64,000 bases of DNA, taken from positions 149,303,074 through 149,367,073 of the forward strand of contig NC_090021.1 of the NCBI RefSeq assembly GCF_037176765.1, given 5' to 3'. Position numbers and translations under genes: made by a program. The notes under the pieces are model-generated. The model was given only the letters and a program-made list of their open reading frames with translations, had not been told where the DNA came from and searched no databases. Within the stretch, counting starts at the first letter, position 1. Each line of letters starts with the position of its first letter. This DNA is from Anolis sagrei. Taxonomy: Eukaryota > Chordata > Lepidosauria > Squamata > Anolidae. Positions 22,616-33,689 of this stretch are shown here, one piece after another.

Positions 22616-22741
22616 TGACTTCTCAGGAAACACCTATCTGATTTGGACAGCCCTACCAGCAGTACCACTATCAGCAATGGCTTCTTATCTCACAGTCCCA
22701 CCACTGTAGAAAATGGGTGCCATTGGTGAACCATTTACATT

Positions 22742-23000
22742 GGAGCACCCAGTGGTGCAACGTTGATCACTTGTGCTGGCAGGACTGAAGACCGACAGGT
22801 CGGAGGTTCGAATCCAGGGAGAGCACGGATGAGCTCCCTCTGTCAGCTCCAGCTCCCCATGCAGGGACATGAGAGAAGCCTCCCACAAGGATGGTAAAAC
22901 ATCAAAACATCCCCTTGGCAATGTCCCTGCAGATGGTCAATTCTCTCACACCAGTTCTCTCATGCCTTTTCTCAAGTCGCTCCTGACATGAAGAAAAAAA
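22742..23000 (+). mobile_element. tRNA-derived SINE, family A
   Basis: Head ggagcacccagtggtgcaac, B-box-like ggttcgaatcc and body gacatgagagaagcctccca, then gctcctgacatg and an A-run. Short ttacatt repeats flank it. Confidence 0.88.
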
Positions 23001-24439
23001 ATTACATTTATTCTATGTAAATTCTGGGAGCTGCTAATGAATCACTAATTAAAGGTTATATGCTTTTTTAAAGATTTTGTGCTTTTTATATGTTGATCAC
23101 CTTTCCAGATTTTTTTTCCAGGCCCCCAGTTCTTTTTTGTTTAGCTGTTTTAGCTCTGGGAAAGAATCTCATACTATCCTTTCGTATAAAACTAAATTGC
23201 CTGCATGGATGTTATTTCCCTGGATGAAATTCTGTGCAGCTAGCATTAGTTACTCATCTGTAGCTAACATGCTGTGCTATACAGTATGTACTTCTATCAG
23301 AAAATCTCTCAACATCTGTACCTTCCTATGATTTGTATAAGGCATCAAAACAAACACACACATTCCTCACACATGGCTAATCCTGCCCTAGATGGAAGTG
23401 AACATTTTGTATGAAGAAGCTTTTAGGTTTCGGAACACAGCGTAGGTTAAATTTGTGCGAACATAATTAATTGATAATTAATAGCCAAAGGTTTTCCTTA
23501 GAGTACCAGCACTTGTGGTTCCCACTCCTGATTTAATTCAGATGGTATCACAGAATGGATTTCACTGCAACATATTGGCACAGTTTCACTGAAAAAGTCT
23601 GATTTTTCTCACAATAGATTGCTTTCAACTTAAAGCAATGTTACATAAGTACTTCTGATAAGAACAATCCACTAGTAAGTGGGAAATCCTGGCCAATTTA
23701 AGTTGGTTGTAAAGACAGCCTCCTTCATAGTGACACAGAACAACTTGTACTTTTGTGACCATTTGCAAACGTATTGTCATCTGAACATGAATATGAGGTA
23801 GATTCATGTGAGGACAAACAATGAAGTGAATACAGCTTTGCTTTCAGAAGGACTTAAAAATGAAGAACAGTCAGAACATGGTAAATTCTGTTTTATAACA
23901 TAACTAGATAACAGATGACAAACTGAATGGATGTCTGTGTGCGGTTTCTGCCAGCCTGAAAACAGCTTATTCTCTCTTCATGTCATTGTATTTGTTTATA
24001 ACAGGATCCTATAAACAGCAATTCTTTAATGTGAGCTCACACTTTTTCCAAGTCAGATCCTCAAAGCAAGTTTGAACTATGACCTTATGATGGTGCTTAT
24101 GTTTCAATCTATTGCAAGACTAAGGACCTCATCACATTGAGATCCCGAAGCCAGGCGACAGCAGGGGATTTGCCAGGCAACATGGTGAATCCATGGGACA
24201 GCGGGGAAAACCATTGCCCCCACATCATCATCATTATCCACTTTCGGAGAAATTAGGTCATCATCATCCCTCCTCACCTTTAGAAAAAAGGTAAAATGTG
24301 GATGTGGGACCAGGCCTTCGGGCAGTTAGGTTAAAGGACAATTGATAATGTTGACTATGGCTTGGAAGTGGATTTGGATAAGTTAAGCGGAGTACTCAAT
24401 CGTATATGGCTAGACCACCAGACTGGTAATAGCACAATG
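23001..24439. other. Low-repeat stretch, unassigned
   Basis: About 1.4 kb without a recognisable repeat family or coding family. It is the longest such stretch left of the EVA1A region. Confidence 0.35.
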
Positions 24440-24970
24440 GACTGTAAGTATACTGTTTTGATCTTTATGTCTTAATGTTTATGCTTTTAACTGTTATAAT
24501 TGCTGTTTTGTATTTTATTATGCGGCATTGAATTGTTGCCAATGGGAAGCTGCCCTGAGTCCCCCTAGGGCCATGATGGCGAACCTATGACACGTGTGTC
24601 AGCACTGACACGCGTAGACATTTTCGATGACACACAGCCGCATGGGGCCGCATCCCAAGAAGGACATTTCATCCTCGACTCCTACACCAGCATTTTTCTA
24701 TAATGCTGAGATATATGGCATTATAGAAAAAGCAGGTAACTTAAATAATTAGTTTTTGGTTTATTAAATACAGTTCTATATTACAATAATATATTTTTGT
24801 TATTAAACTATAAATATCATGAAATTATGGGTTTTTCTCGAAGTGACACCCCACTCGAGTTATGCTCGTTTTTTTGGTGAGTATTGACACACCAAACTCA
24901 AAAGGTTGCCCATCATTGCCCTAGGAGTTGAGAAGGGCAGAGTAAAAATGTTTGAAATAAATAAATAAAA
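24440..24970 (+). mobile_element. L2-group 3' tail interrupted by a hAT-like element
   Basis: The left part ends ctgccctgagtcccccta and resumes with ggagttgagaagggcagag and (ataa)n at 24924-24970, the usual tail once the insert is removed. Confidence 0.75.
24568..24923. mobile_element. hAT-like element nested in an L2 tail
   Basis: Imperfect TIRs gggccatgatggcgaacct / aggttgcccatcattgcc. The interior has a palindrome (tttttctataatgc ... gcattatagaaaaa). CTAG flanks both ends, so exact boundaries are uncertain by a few bases. Confidence 0.7.
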
Positions 24971-24983
24971 TTATTATTATTAT

Positions 24984-25385
24984 TGTCGAAGGCTTTCATG
25001 GCTGGAATCACTAGGTTCTTGTGGGTTTTTTCGGGCTATATGGCCATGTTCTAGAGGCATGTTTCCTGATGTTTCGCCTGCATCTATGGCAAGCATCCTC
25101 AGAGGTAGTGAGGTCTGTTGGAAATAGGAAAATGGGTTTATATATCTGTGGAATGACTGGGGTGGGGCACAGAGCTCTTCTCTGCTAAAGCTAGGTGTGA
25201 ATGTTTCAGCTGACCACCTTCATTAGCATTTGAAGGCCTGGCTGAGCCTGGGAAAATGTTTTGTTGAGAGGTGTTAAGATGTGCCTGGTTGTTTCCTCTC
25301 TGCTGTTTTGCTGTTGTAGAGTTTTTTAATACTAGTAGCCAGATTTTGTTCATTTTCATGGTCTCCTCCTTTCTTCTTCTTCTTA
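24984..25385 (-). mobile_element. Penelope-like retroelement, 3' fragment
   Basis: The minus strand has an open frame (NKIWLLVLKNSTTAKQQ, AHLNTSQQNIFPGSA), then gaggatgcttgccatagatg, gcaggcgaaac, and an end reading gccttcgacaata. The same 3' block occurs at 29326, 30481, 37527, 54198 and 57013. Assignment to Penelope-like elements rests on memory of this 3' organisation. Confidence 0.6.
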
Positions 25386-25386
25386 T

Positions 25387-25630
25387 TTATTAGAAACACA
25401 ACAAGATGAGTCCACAGCAGACACTCTGCTGGCTGTTGTATTGGATCACACATCGGACACTTCCCAAGTGTCTAGGACTGTGTGATGCATCGGCGGATAA
25501 CGTGTGAAGATCCCAGAAAGGTGGCCTTTTGCAGCTGGCAGATGGTAATTTTGTCAATGCCGGTTATGTTTAAGTGCAAGCCAAAGTCTTTAGGCACTGC
25601 ACCCAGTGTGCCGATCATCACTGGGACCAC
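25387..25630 (-). mobile_element. LINE fragment, C-terminal endonuclease-like region
   Basis: The minus strand encodes IGTLGAVPKDFGLHL and ITICQLQKATFLGSSHVIRR. This resembles the C-terminal region of restriction-like-endonuclease LINEs (R4/Dong/Rex6 type). A second copy lies at 55010-55660. The clade is uncertain. Confidence 0.5.
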
Positions 25631-25710
25631 CTAATTATTTGTGGTATTTGTATACCATCCTTCTCAACTCCGAAGGGGACTCAGGGTGGTTCACAGTTTT
25701 GGCAACAATT
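25631..25710 (-). mobile_element. L2-group tail fragment
   Basis: Phrase ggtatttgtataccatcc ... ggggactcagggtggttcac, the reverse complement of an L2 tail. Confidence 0.6.
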
Positions 25711-26434
25711 CTTTCCCCGCTATGCCGTTTTCCCCATCACATGGTGGAAAGCATCACTGCCAGGTTCTCTCCCATTCTAACTAATGAGAACATGGGAAGA
25801 CTCCTGTGTTGTCTGTACAGCATCTTAGGATGCTGCCAGGATACTTCCTATATGAAACCCCACTGGAGGTAGCCTTGATGTGCTTCAGTGGGTCCCATCA
25901 AGGAAGCGTGCTGGCAGCATCCTAGGACACTTCCTAAAGGCAACGTGATGAGGTCCTAAATGTACTAGATTAATCTAAAGCCCCTTGAGTGTACGTAAAT
26001 TCTGGAAATAAATTACAATAGCGTAAAACTACTAATTTGAGTATAAATATGTGTATGCATATATAAAATACTACATACATACCTAGGAGTTCCTGGCAAG
26101 CGTTGAAGTGGTATGAATGTGTCTGACTTTTTTTTGTACATAGCACTATGAAGAGAAAAAAAAACAAAAGCTAAAGAATCATCATTATACTTCTTCTGTA
26201 GGCATGTTTGCATATCCCAGTATGGTTTACAGTGAAAGCTGTCTATGTGTTGAAGTTCTTTCAATAATCAAATCCTTGTCTCTCTTTCCATACTAGGTGG
26301 AATGGGGCTACCATTTCTCAAGGCCTGGCACTCTCTAGTTTCCAGGATGAGTGGGAGAAATCTCAATGACAATCTTTCCTTGAAGTAAGTAAGTAAATAA
26401 GTGTGTGTGTGTGTGCCTTTCTTGTATGTTAGAG
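25711..26434. other. Unassigned, with short inverted phrases
   Basis: Phrases around gcatcttaggatgctgccag (25822) and gctggcagcatcctaggaca (25909) are mutually inverted, suggesting a degraded palindromic DNA element. A (gt)n tract lies at 26400-26415. Confidence 0.35.
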
Positions 26435-27288
26435 CATCGTTTCTCAACCGGGGGGTCGGGACCCCTGGAGGGGTCGCAAGGGGGTGTCAGAGGGGTTGCC
26501 AAAGACCATCAGCATGTCAAGGTCTATTTCCCCAAAACTCTACGAGTGTTTACATTTTGGAATATTAAGTATTTGTGCCAAGTTTGGTCCAGATTCATCA
26601 TTGTTTGAGTCCACAGTGCTCACTGGATGTAGCTGAACTACAACTCCAAAACTCAAGGTCTGTGCCCACCAAACTCTTCCAGTATTTTCTGTTAGTTATG
26701 GAAGTTCTGTGTGGGAAGTTTGGCCCAATTCTGTTGTTGGTGGGGTTCAGACAGCTCTTTGATTGTAGGTGAACTATGAATCCCAGCAACTACAACTCCC
26801 AAATGACAAGATCAACCCCCTCCCCAACCCCACCAATCAAAGAGCATTCTGAACTCCACCAGTGATGGAATTGAACCAAACTTGGCACACAGAACTCCTA
26901 TGACCAACAGAAAATACTGGAAGAGTTTGGTGGGCATTGACGTTGAGTTTGGAAGTTGTAGTTCACCTACATCCAGAGAGTCAAGCTAGGATGGAGCTGG
27001 ACCAAACCTGGCACAGATACTCAATATGCCCAAATGTGGACACTGGTGGAGTTTGGGGAAAATAGACCTTGACATTTGGGAGTTATAGTTGCTGGGATTT
27101 ATAGTTCACCTATAATCAAAGAGCACTCTGAATTGCATCAAAGATAGAATTAGGCCAAACTTCCCACACAGAACCCCCATAACCAACAGAAAATACTGTG
27201 TTTTTCTGATGCTCTTTGGCGACCCCTTTGACACCCCCTCGCGACCCCCCCCCCCCAGGGGTCCCAACCCCCAGGTTGAGAAACGCTG
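26435..27288. mobile_element. hAT family Y, fold-back derivative (854 bp)
   Basis: Both ends are the same family-Y terminus in opposite orientation: catcgtttctcaacc at the left and ggttgagaaacgctg at the right. The symmetry axis is near 26830. The flanks tgttagag (26427-26434) and cactagag (27289-27296) form one 8-bp duplication with three transitions, so the fold-back inserted as a single unit. Confidence 0.75.
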
Positions 27289-27296
27289 CACTAGAG

Positions 27297-27915
27297 CTTA
27301 AATAATAGGTAAAGAGAATGTATACCATCTGAAATCCTATGGCCGCCTCCTGCAGAATTCTGGGAGTCGTAGTTTAGTGAGACCTAGGATATCTCCAGCT
27401 GAGCAGTCCCCAAACAACAAGCCCCAAGATTCTTCAGGAGGCAGATGGGATGCATACTCTTCGCCTGCTCTTTAAGCTCTGTCTAGTGTGATACCCGCCC
27501 CTAAGGCTGTAACTGCTTGGGTACTGACTGACTTTCCGATCGTTTTCATTGTGTGCTTTTTTATGTTAGTTTCTTTATATATATATTTAGTCATCCTTAA
27601 CAGAAAGGCAAATATAAATTTGGAAAATAAAGGAAAAAAATTCATACTTGCCTCCCAAAAAACACAGGTGATCTTGTCGACCCTTTTTTATGAAAGTCTG
27701 GACTTTCCTCTGGACTAGCGTACGAGTGGTCACCTGGTGTCACGAACGGAATGCCATTTCTGGAATCAATTTCATCCACTATGGTTGCAAAGAAAGGCAT
27801 ATTTAAATAATAAATCTGGGCCCATTTGTATTTAGAAATCTGTCCTCCTCCAAAAGAAGCTGCATGGACATACATTCCAAAATATTAATTCAAATATAGG
27901 CATTATGATCTAAAC
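27297..27915. other. Unassigned
   Basis: A motif at 27355-27375 (gaattctgggagtcgtagtt) is a common MITE-end sequence. Otherwise nothing recognised. Confidence 0.25.
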
Positions 27916-28650
27916 CAGCGTTTCTCAACCTGGGGGTCGGGACCCCTGTGGGGGTTGCAAAGGGATGTCAGAGGGGTCGCTAAAGACCACCAGAAAACAC
28001 AGTATTATCTGTTGGTCATAGTGGTTCTGTGTGAGAAGTTTGACCCAATTCTATCGTTGGTGGGGTTCAGAATGCTCTTCAATTGTAGGTGAACTATAAA
28101 TCCCAGCAACTACAACTCCCAAATGTCAAGGTATGTTTTCCCAAAACTCCACCAGTGTTCACATTTGCACATGTTGAGTATCCATGCCAAGTTTGGTCCA
28201 GATCCATCATTGTTTGAGTCCACAGTGCTTTCAGGATATAGGTGAACTACAACTCCCAAACTCAAGGCCAATGCCCACCAAACTCTTCCCGTATTTTCTG
28301 TGGGTCATGGAAGTTCTGTGTGCCAAGTTTAGTTCAATTCCATCGTTGCTGGAATTCAGAATGCTCTTTGATTATAGGTGAACTATAAATCCCAGCAACT
28401 ACAAATTCCAAATCACTAAATCAACCCCCCAACCCTGCTAGTATACAAATTTGGGCATATTGGGTATTTGTGCCAAATTCGGTCCATTAAATGAGAATAC
28501 ATCCTGCATATGATATTTACATGGCAATTCATAACAGTAGCAAAACAGGAGTTGTGAAGTAGCAACAAAAATAATTTTATGGTTGGGGGTCACCACAACA
28601 TGAGGAACTGTATTAAGGGGTCACGGCATTAGGAAGGTTGAGAAACACTC
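27916..28650 (+). mobile_element. hAT family Y, full copy (735 bp)
   Basis: TIRs cagcgtttctcaacct / aaggttgagaaacactc. The perfect 8-bp duplication atctaaac lies at 27908-27915 and 28651-28658. The interior consists of repeated, non-coding units: gtaggtgaactataaatccc at about 28086 and, in nearly the same form, at about 28374. Confidence 0.93.
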
Positions 28651-28935
28651 ATCTAAACCAAAACGTACTTATTTAATGTCCAAACAGTATAATCATTTCT
28701 CTGTGGCCTTCTTTAAGGTTTCTCATATATTTTGTCCTTTCCATAGTAGTTTTCACACTTATTGTCTAAGCAGGTGCCCACTGGCTTTGGCCCTGTCCAC
28801 TACAGGCAGGTGGTCCCTGGTAGATAACTTCAGAAAGAATGCCTCCTTTGATATTTCACCTCTGGGGTATAATTTCAACACTATTTCCTTTAAATTTACC
28901 TTGAGGTTGCAATATCACGTATTCAATTGGCCATA

Positions 28936-29215
28936 GCACCTTAGAAGGAGTAGCTGTTCCAACCCCCTACTGTAGAGAATCCAAAGCTAGGACAATCCAC
29001 CTTCTGTTTAAAGATATCCATATAGGTCCTACCAAGCCAATTGGCTCCTCTTCCAACTACTCATACTATTAAAGAGTTTCTTCCAGTGTTCAGTCATAAT
29101 CTATTCTCATTGGATCTATGCCCATTCAATCTCATTAAGTTTTTGGACACAAAGTGACAAATCATCTCCAGGACCTCCTGGTGGTTTTTTGGGACTTCAA
29201 GTAATCATGTCATCA
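28936..29215 (-). mobile_element. CR1 LINE fragment, degenerate
   Basis: Matches the reverse complement of CR1 3' sequence in order: ttccaacccccta, ttctgtttaaagatatcca, ttaaagagtttcttcc, and a region equivalent to the FRL-RR segment. Heavily diverged. Confidence 0.5.
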
Positions 29216-29325
29216 TTTTGATTCCAGCTACAGGCAAACAGCAAGATACTTTTCCATCTCCACTCCATCCCTTTTCTCCACCAGTTAGTAAATGGTCAGG
29301 TTGGTGGAGAATAGGGGTGATATTG

Positions 29326-29728
29326 TATTGTCAAAGGCTTTCATGGCTGGAATCACTAGGTTCTTGTGGGTTTTTTCGGGCTATAGGGCCATGTTCTAGA
29401 GGCATTTCTCCTGACGTTTCGCCTGCATCTATGGCAGCAGAGAGGAAACAACCAGGCACATCTTAACACCTCTCAACAAAAGATTTTCCCAGGCTCAGGC
29501 AGGCCTTCAAATGCTAATGAAGGTGATCAGTTGAAACATTCACACCTAGCTGCAGCAGAGAAGAGCTCCTTGCCCCACCTCAGCCATTCCACAGATATAT
29601 AAACCCATTGTCCTATTTCCAACAGACCTCACTACCTCTGAGGATGCTTGCCATAGATGCAGGCGAAACGTCAGGAGAAATACCTCTAGAACATGGCCCT
29701 ATAACCCGAAAAAACCCACAAGAACCCA
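29326..29728 (+). mobile_element. Penelope-like element inserted as an inverted-arm unit
   Basis: The left arm (29326-29433) is the inverted copy of the right arm (about 29635-29728). Between them is the sequence also seen on the minus strand at 25130-25330. The whole is bounded by a perfect 12-bp duplication, ggggtgatattg (29314-29325 and 29729-29740). Confidence 0.8.
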
Positions 29729-29751
29729 GGGGTGATATTGTGCATTAGACG

Positions 29752-30111
29752 CAGAGATTCTCAACCTTCCTAATGACGCGACCCCTTAATACAGTTGCTC
29801 GTGTTGTGATGACCCCCAACCATAAAATTATTGTTGTTGCTACTTCATAACTGATTTTGCTACTGTTATGAATCGTAATGTAAATATCTGATATGCAGGA
29901 TGTATTTTCATTCACTGGACCAAATTTGGCACAAATATCCGATACACCCAAATTTGAATACTGGTGGGGTTGGGGAGATTTATTTTTTTCTTTGGGAGTT
30001 GTAGTTGCTGGGATTTATAGTTCACCTACAATCAAAGAGCATTCTGAACTCCACCAACTATGGAATTGAACCAAACTTTGCACACAGAACTCCCATGACC
30101 AATGGAAAATA
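29752..30111 (-). mobile_element. hAT family Y, partial copy
   Basis: Starts with the family-Y right terminus in inverted orientation (cagagattctcaacctt) and continues through the internal gttgtagttgctgggattta unit. The other terminus is missing. Confidence 0.8.
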
Positions 30112-30273
30112 CTGATGTCTTTCATAATAAATTTTAATAAAAAGTTGGTTTCTCATTATTTGTAGCATTAATGCCTATTAGATTCATTATCTTGCCATTC
30201 CAGTTGATTTACAGCCTCTCTTCTAATGCAGGATCTCATTAGTAACAAATTTCCCAAAACAAACCTTCAACAT

Positions 30274-30319
30274 AAAGATTACATTTTAGTTTTTATGGAA
30301 AAACTAAAATGTAATCTTT
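30274..30319. repeat. Perfect 21-bp hairpin with a 4-base loop
   Basis: Arms 30274-30294 and 30299-30319 are exact reverse complements (core gattacattttagttttt) around atgg. It is followed directly by two copies of acctcattctcattt/a (30320-30349). Confidence 0.95.
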
Positions 30320-30480
30320 ACCTCATTCTCATTTACCTCATTCTCATTAAAATACTTAACATCAAATATGGTAACCTACCATGACTTTAAAAAAAAAGAA
30401 TGAGCAACAGAAAAAACCCCCCCAAAAAACAAAAAAAACCCCTAATGCGATCAATTAAAACCTGAAAGATTAAAGTAGCC

Positions 30481-30717
30481 AATGTATTGTCGAAGGCTTT
30501 CATGGCCGGAATCACTGGGTTGTTGTAGGTTTTTTTCGGGCTATATGGCCATGGTCTAGAGGCATTCTCTCCTGACGTTTCGCCTGCATCTATGGCAAGT
30601 ATCCTCAGAGGACCTCACTACCTCTGAGGATGCTTGCCATAGATGCAGGCAAAATGTCAGGAGAGAATGCCTCTAGACCATGGTCATATAGCCTGAAAAA
30701 AACCCTACAACAACCCT
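30481..30717. mobile_element. Penelope-like hairpin (237 bp)
   Basis: Two inverted copies of the 3' block meet near 30615 (cctcagagg / acctcactacctctgagg). A single 11-bp duplication, ttaaagtagcc, flanks the unit (30470-30480 and 30718-30728). Confidence 0.8.
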
Positions 30718-31084
30718 TTAAAGTAGCCCTTCATGTAATCTTTTAAGAGCTGGCTACAGAGCTGGAAGGAAATACTAATCTATATGTTTAGAAATGTTGT
30801 AAATGGTACAATTTGAATGTATGAATTCCCAGTAGAAAATCTGAATGTAAATATCCAAAACCTTAAATCCAAGATTTGAAATGCCATCAATGCTTTAAGA
30901 CAGCATTCCAAACATTTCATGTTGGCGACACACTTTTTAGACATGCATCATTTTGCAACACAGCAATTCAGTTTCACTACAAACTGGGGGTTAAACCAAT
31001 CCCTTATAAGAGATACAGGTACATACATAAATTATAATAACAAAATGTATGAGAACACAAGATCTCTTATGAAAACCTTTCATC

Positions 31085-31085
31085 C

Positions 31086-31130
<45 letters not shown>

Positions 31131-31138
31131 CCTATCTA
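31085..31138 (+). repeat. (TCTA)n microsatellite
   Basis: About 13 tandem units near the degraded 5' part of a Helitron. Confidence 0.95.
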
Positions 31139-31149
31139 AAATGCTCTGT

Positions 31150-31760
31150 GCATAATGAGTACCTTAAAAACAAAAGAACCAATGTACGAAATCACACCAA
31201 ATTTGGCAACAAAACGTCTCACAATACAAGGAGTGACCATCACTCAAAAAAATATGATTTTGTCATTTGGGAGTTGTAGTTGCTAGGATTTATAGTTCAC
31301 CTGCAATCAAAGAGCATTCTGAACTCCAGCAACAATGGAATTGAACTAAACTTGGCACACAGAACTTCCATGACCCACAGAAATTATGGGAAGGGTTTGG
31401 TGGGCATTGGTCTTGAGTTTGGGAGTTCTAGTTCACCTATATCCTGAGAGCACTGTGGACTCAAACAATGATGGATCTGGACCAAACTTGGCACAAGCAC
31501 TCAATACGCCCAAATATGAACACAGATGGCGTTTGGGGGGAATAGACCTTGACATTTGGGAGTTGCAGTCACTGGGATTCACAGTTCACCTACAATCAAA
31601 GAGCATTCTGAACCCCACGAACGACAGAATCGGGGCAAACTTCCCACACAGAACCCCATGACCAACAGAAAACACTTAAGGCCATCCAATCCAACTCCCT
31701 TCATCGGGGCAAGAAAATGTAATCAAAGTCCTCCTGACAAAGAGCCATCCAGCCACAAGT

Positions 31761-31796
<36 letters not shown>

Positions 31797-32521
31797 GGAA
31801 TTGTAGTTTCTGGGATTTATAGTTCACCTACAATCAAATAGCATGATAGAATTGAACCAACCGGGGCATACAGGACTCCCATGACCAACAGAAAACGCTA
31901 GAAGAGTTTGGTGACCATTGACCTTGACTATGGGAGTTGTAGTTCACCTACATCCAGAGACTACCATGGACTCAAACAATGATGGATCTGGACCAAACTT
32001 GGCATGAATATGCCATATGCCTAAATATGAACCCAGATGGTTTGGGGGAAATAGACCTTGACATTTGGGAGTTGTAGTTACTGGGATTTCTAGTTCACTT
32101 GCAATCAAAGAGTGTTCTGAACCCCACAAACGACAAAATTGGGCCAAACTTCCCACACAGAACCCCCATGACCAACAGAAAATACTCAAGGCCATCCAGT
32201 CCAACTCCCTTCACCAGGGCAAGAAAACGTAATGAAAGCCCTCCTGACCAAGAGCCATCCAGCCATAGATATAGATAGATATATATATGATTCACACACA
32301 GAGATATAGTATCATAGATTTGAAAGAGACCCTTAAAGAAGGACTATGATATGTTGCATATTCCAGAGTAGGCAAACCAGACACTCTCCACATCAACACT
32401 GACAAAGAAACAGCAAGAAATACTGTTTACCCACAAGCATAAAGAAATTACATATATTAGAAACCAACACTTTCTCATTATTTTCCAGATCAACAGACAA
32501 TGCGTGGCAGGGGACAGCTAA
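31150..32521 (+). mobile_element. Helitron with hAT-derived interior and tandem duplication
   Basis: The left part matches the Helitron 5' region (caccaaatttggcaac, gagtgaccatcactc). The right end is cgtggcaggggacagctaa before T, a Helitron-type CTRR end. The interior is family-Y hAT sequence from about 31262. It includes a CR1 tail fragment and (gata)n, and the block is present twice in tandem (about 31262-31797 and 31798-32290). The 5' TC end is degraded. Confidence 0.65.
31761..31797 (+). repeat. (GATA)n microsatellite
   Basis: About nine units at the end of the first tandem block. The second block ends with a shorter version at about 32270. Confidence 0.95.
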
Positions 32522-32929
32522 TGTTTTTTAAAAACGATTTATTGCTTATTTCGCATACACCCAGGGGTTTCGTGTCACATTTACACATTGCAGTCAGCAC
32601 CCTAACATGGTGCAATACAGAGTTTGGAAAGCTGTGGTTTACGATAATAAGCTTAAGTATAACACAATTTGGGGGGGGGGGGGGCTTTACCAAATCTCTT
32701 CTTTCCTGTACACATCTCCACTGTCTTTTCAGTTGACGTGGTTTTATTTCGCATGTAGATACCATCAAAGATACACTTCTTTCCTGTATGATAGGTATGA
32801 TTACCAAACGGTGGATAAAATGTCCATTCTAAGGTTGAGTTTTCATTTTTATCTAAAGAAGAGAGGGAAAGTGGGGGAGGAAAAGGAAATAAACTGTGAA
32901 AACGCTGAATTTAGAAAACCTTCCCAGTT
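32522..32929. other. Unassigned, with a poly-G run
   Basis: A G run lies at about 32670-32683. No family recognised. Confidence 0.3.
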
Positions 32930-33060
32930 TCCTTGTCCCAATGTATCTCCCCTACGAACCAGCTCGGAGAGTAAGATCATCTGAGGAGGCCCCTCTCTCA
33001 GTCCCACCTTCCTCACAAGCATGGCTGGTGGGAACGAGAGACAGGGCCTTTGCATCTGAA
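32930..33060 (+). mobile_element. L2-group LINE fragment
   Basis: Encodes LPYEPARRVRSSEEAPLSVP and SQAWLVGTRDRAF, the C-terminal segment of the L2 protein. Both ends are lost. Confidence 0.75.
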
Positions 33061-33689
33061 TACTTATGTGACTTTACTCACATCGGGAGGTAGTCTGATG
33101 TTTAACTAACTGACTGCTTTCTTCTACCACATTTGTTTCATGGGAAGGAATACTAGGTTGTTGAGGAGAAGCCACAGGACCAGAACTTGATTTCAGTGAA
33201 GAATTATGCCTGACAAAAAATAAAAATGAAGGGGGAAATTACCTACTTATTACTCATCTGAATGAACAAATTCTTGCTGACTGCTTATGTATCTGGCACA
33301 TACTCTGAAGGACTGCACTCTCTGGAGGTCTTACTCGGTGGGTCTGGGTTTTCTTGACTACCATTGTTACCGAGGAAGGCATCTAACGTTGAGTCTTGTT
33401 CCTGAAGTCCATTAGATTTTATTTTATTGTTGCTTGGTTCTGGAAGACAAAGACATTTGAAAAGTGCTGAAGATGCCTAGAAACATAACAATATTGATTT
33501 TTTTAACGCGTGCCCTGTGTGGTTATTTTCTGGTATGATTTGCTTTCTGTAACGTGCTTTTATGAAAGCATACATGACCAATTATTTTACTTGATCGTTT
33601 AGTTGCAAGTTAAATGGCTTCTTTTCTCCTTTGACATGAATGCTACTGTCCATAGAGGGGGCTCTACTACCACACATTGAGGCTGACTG
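33061..33689. other. Unassigned
   Basis: No gene or element recognised. Confidence 0.3.
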
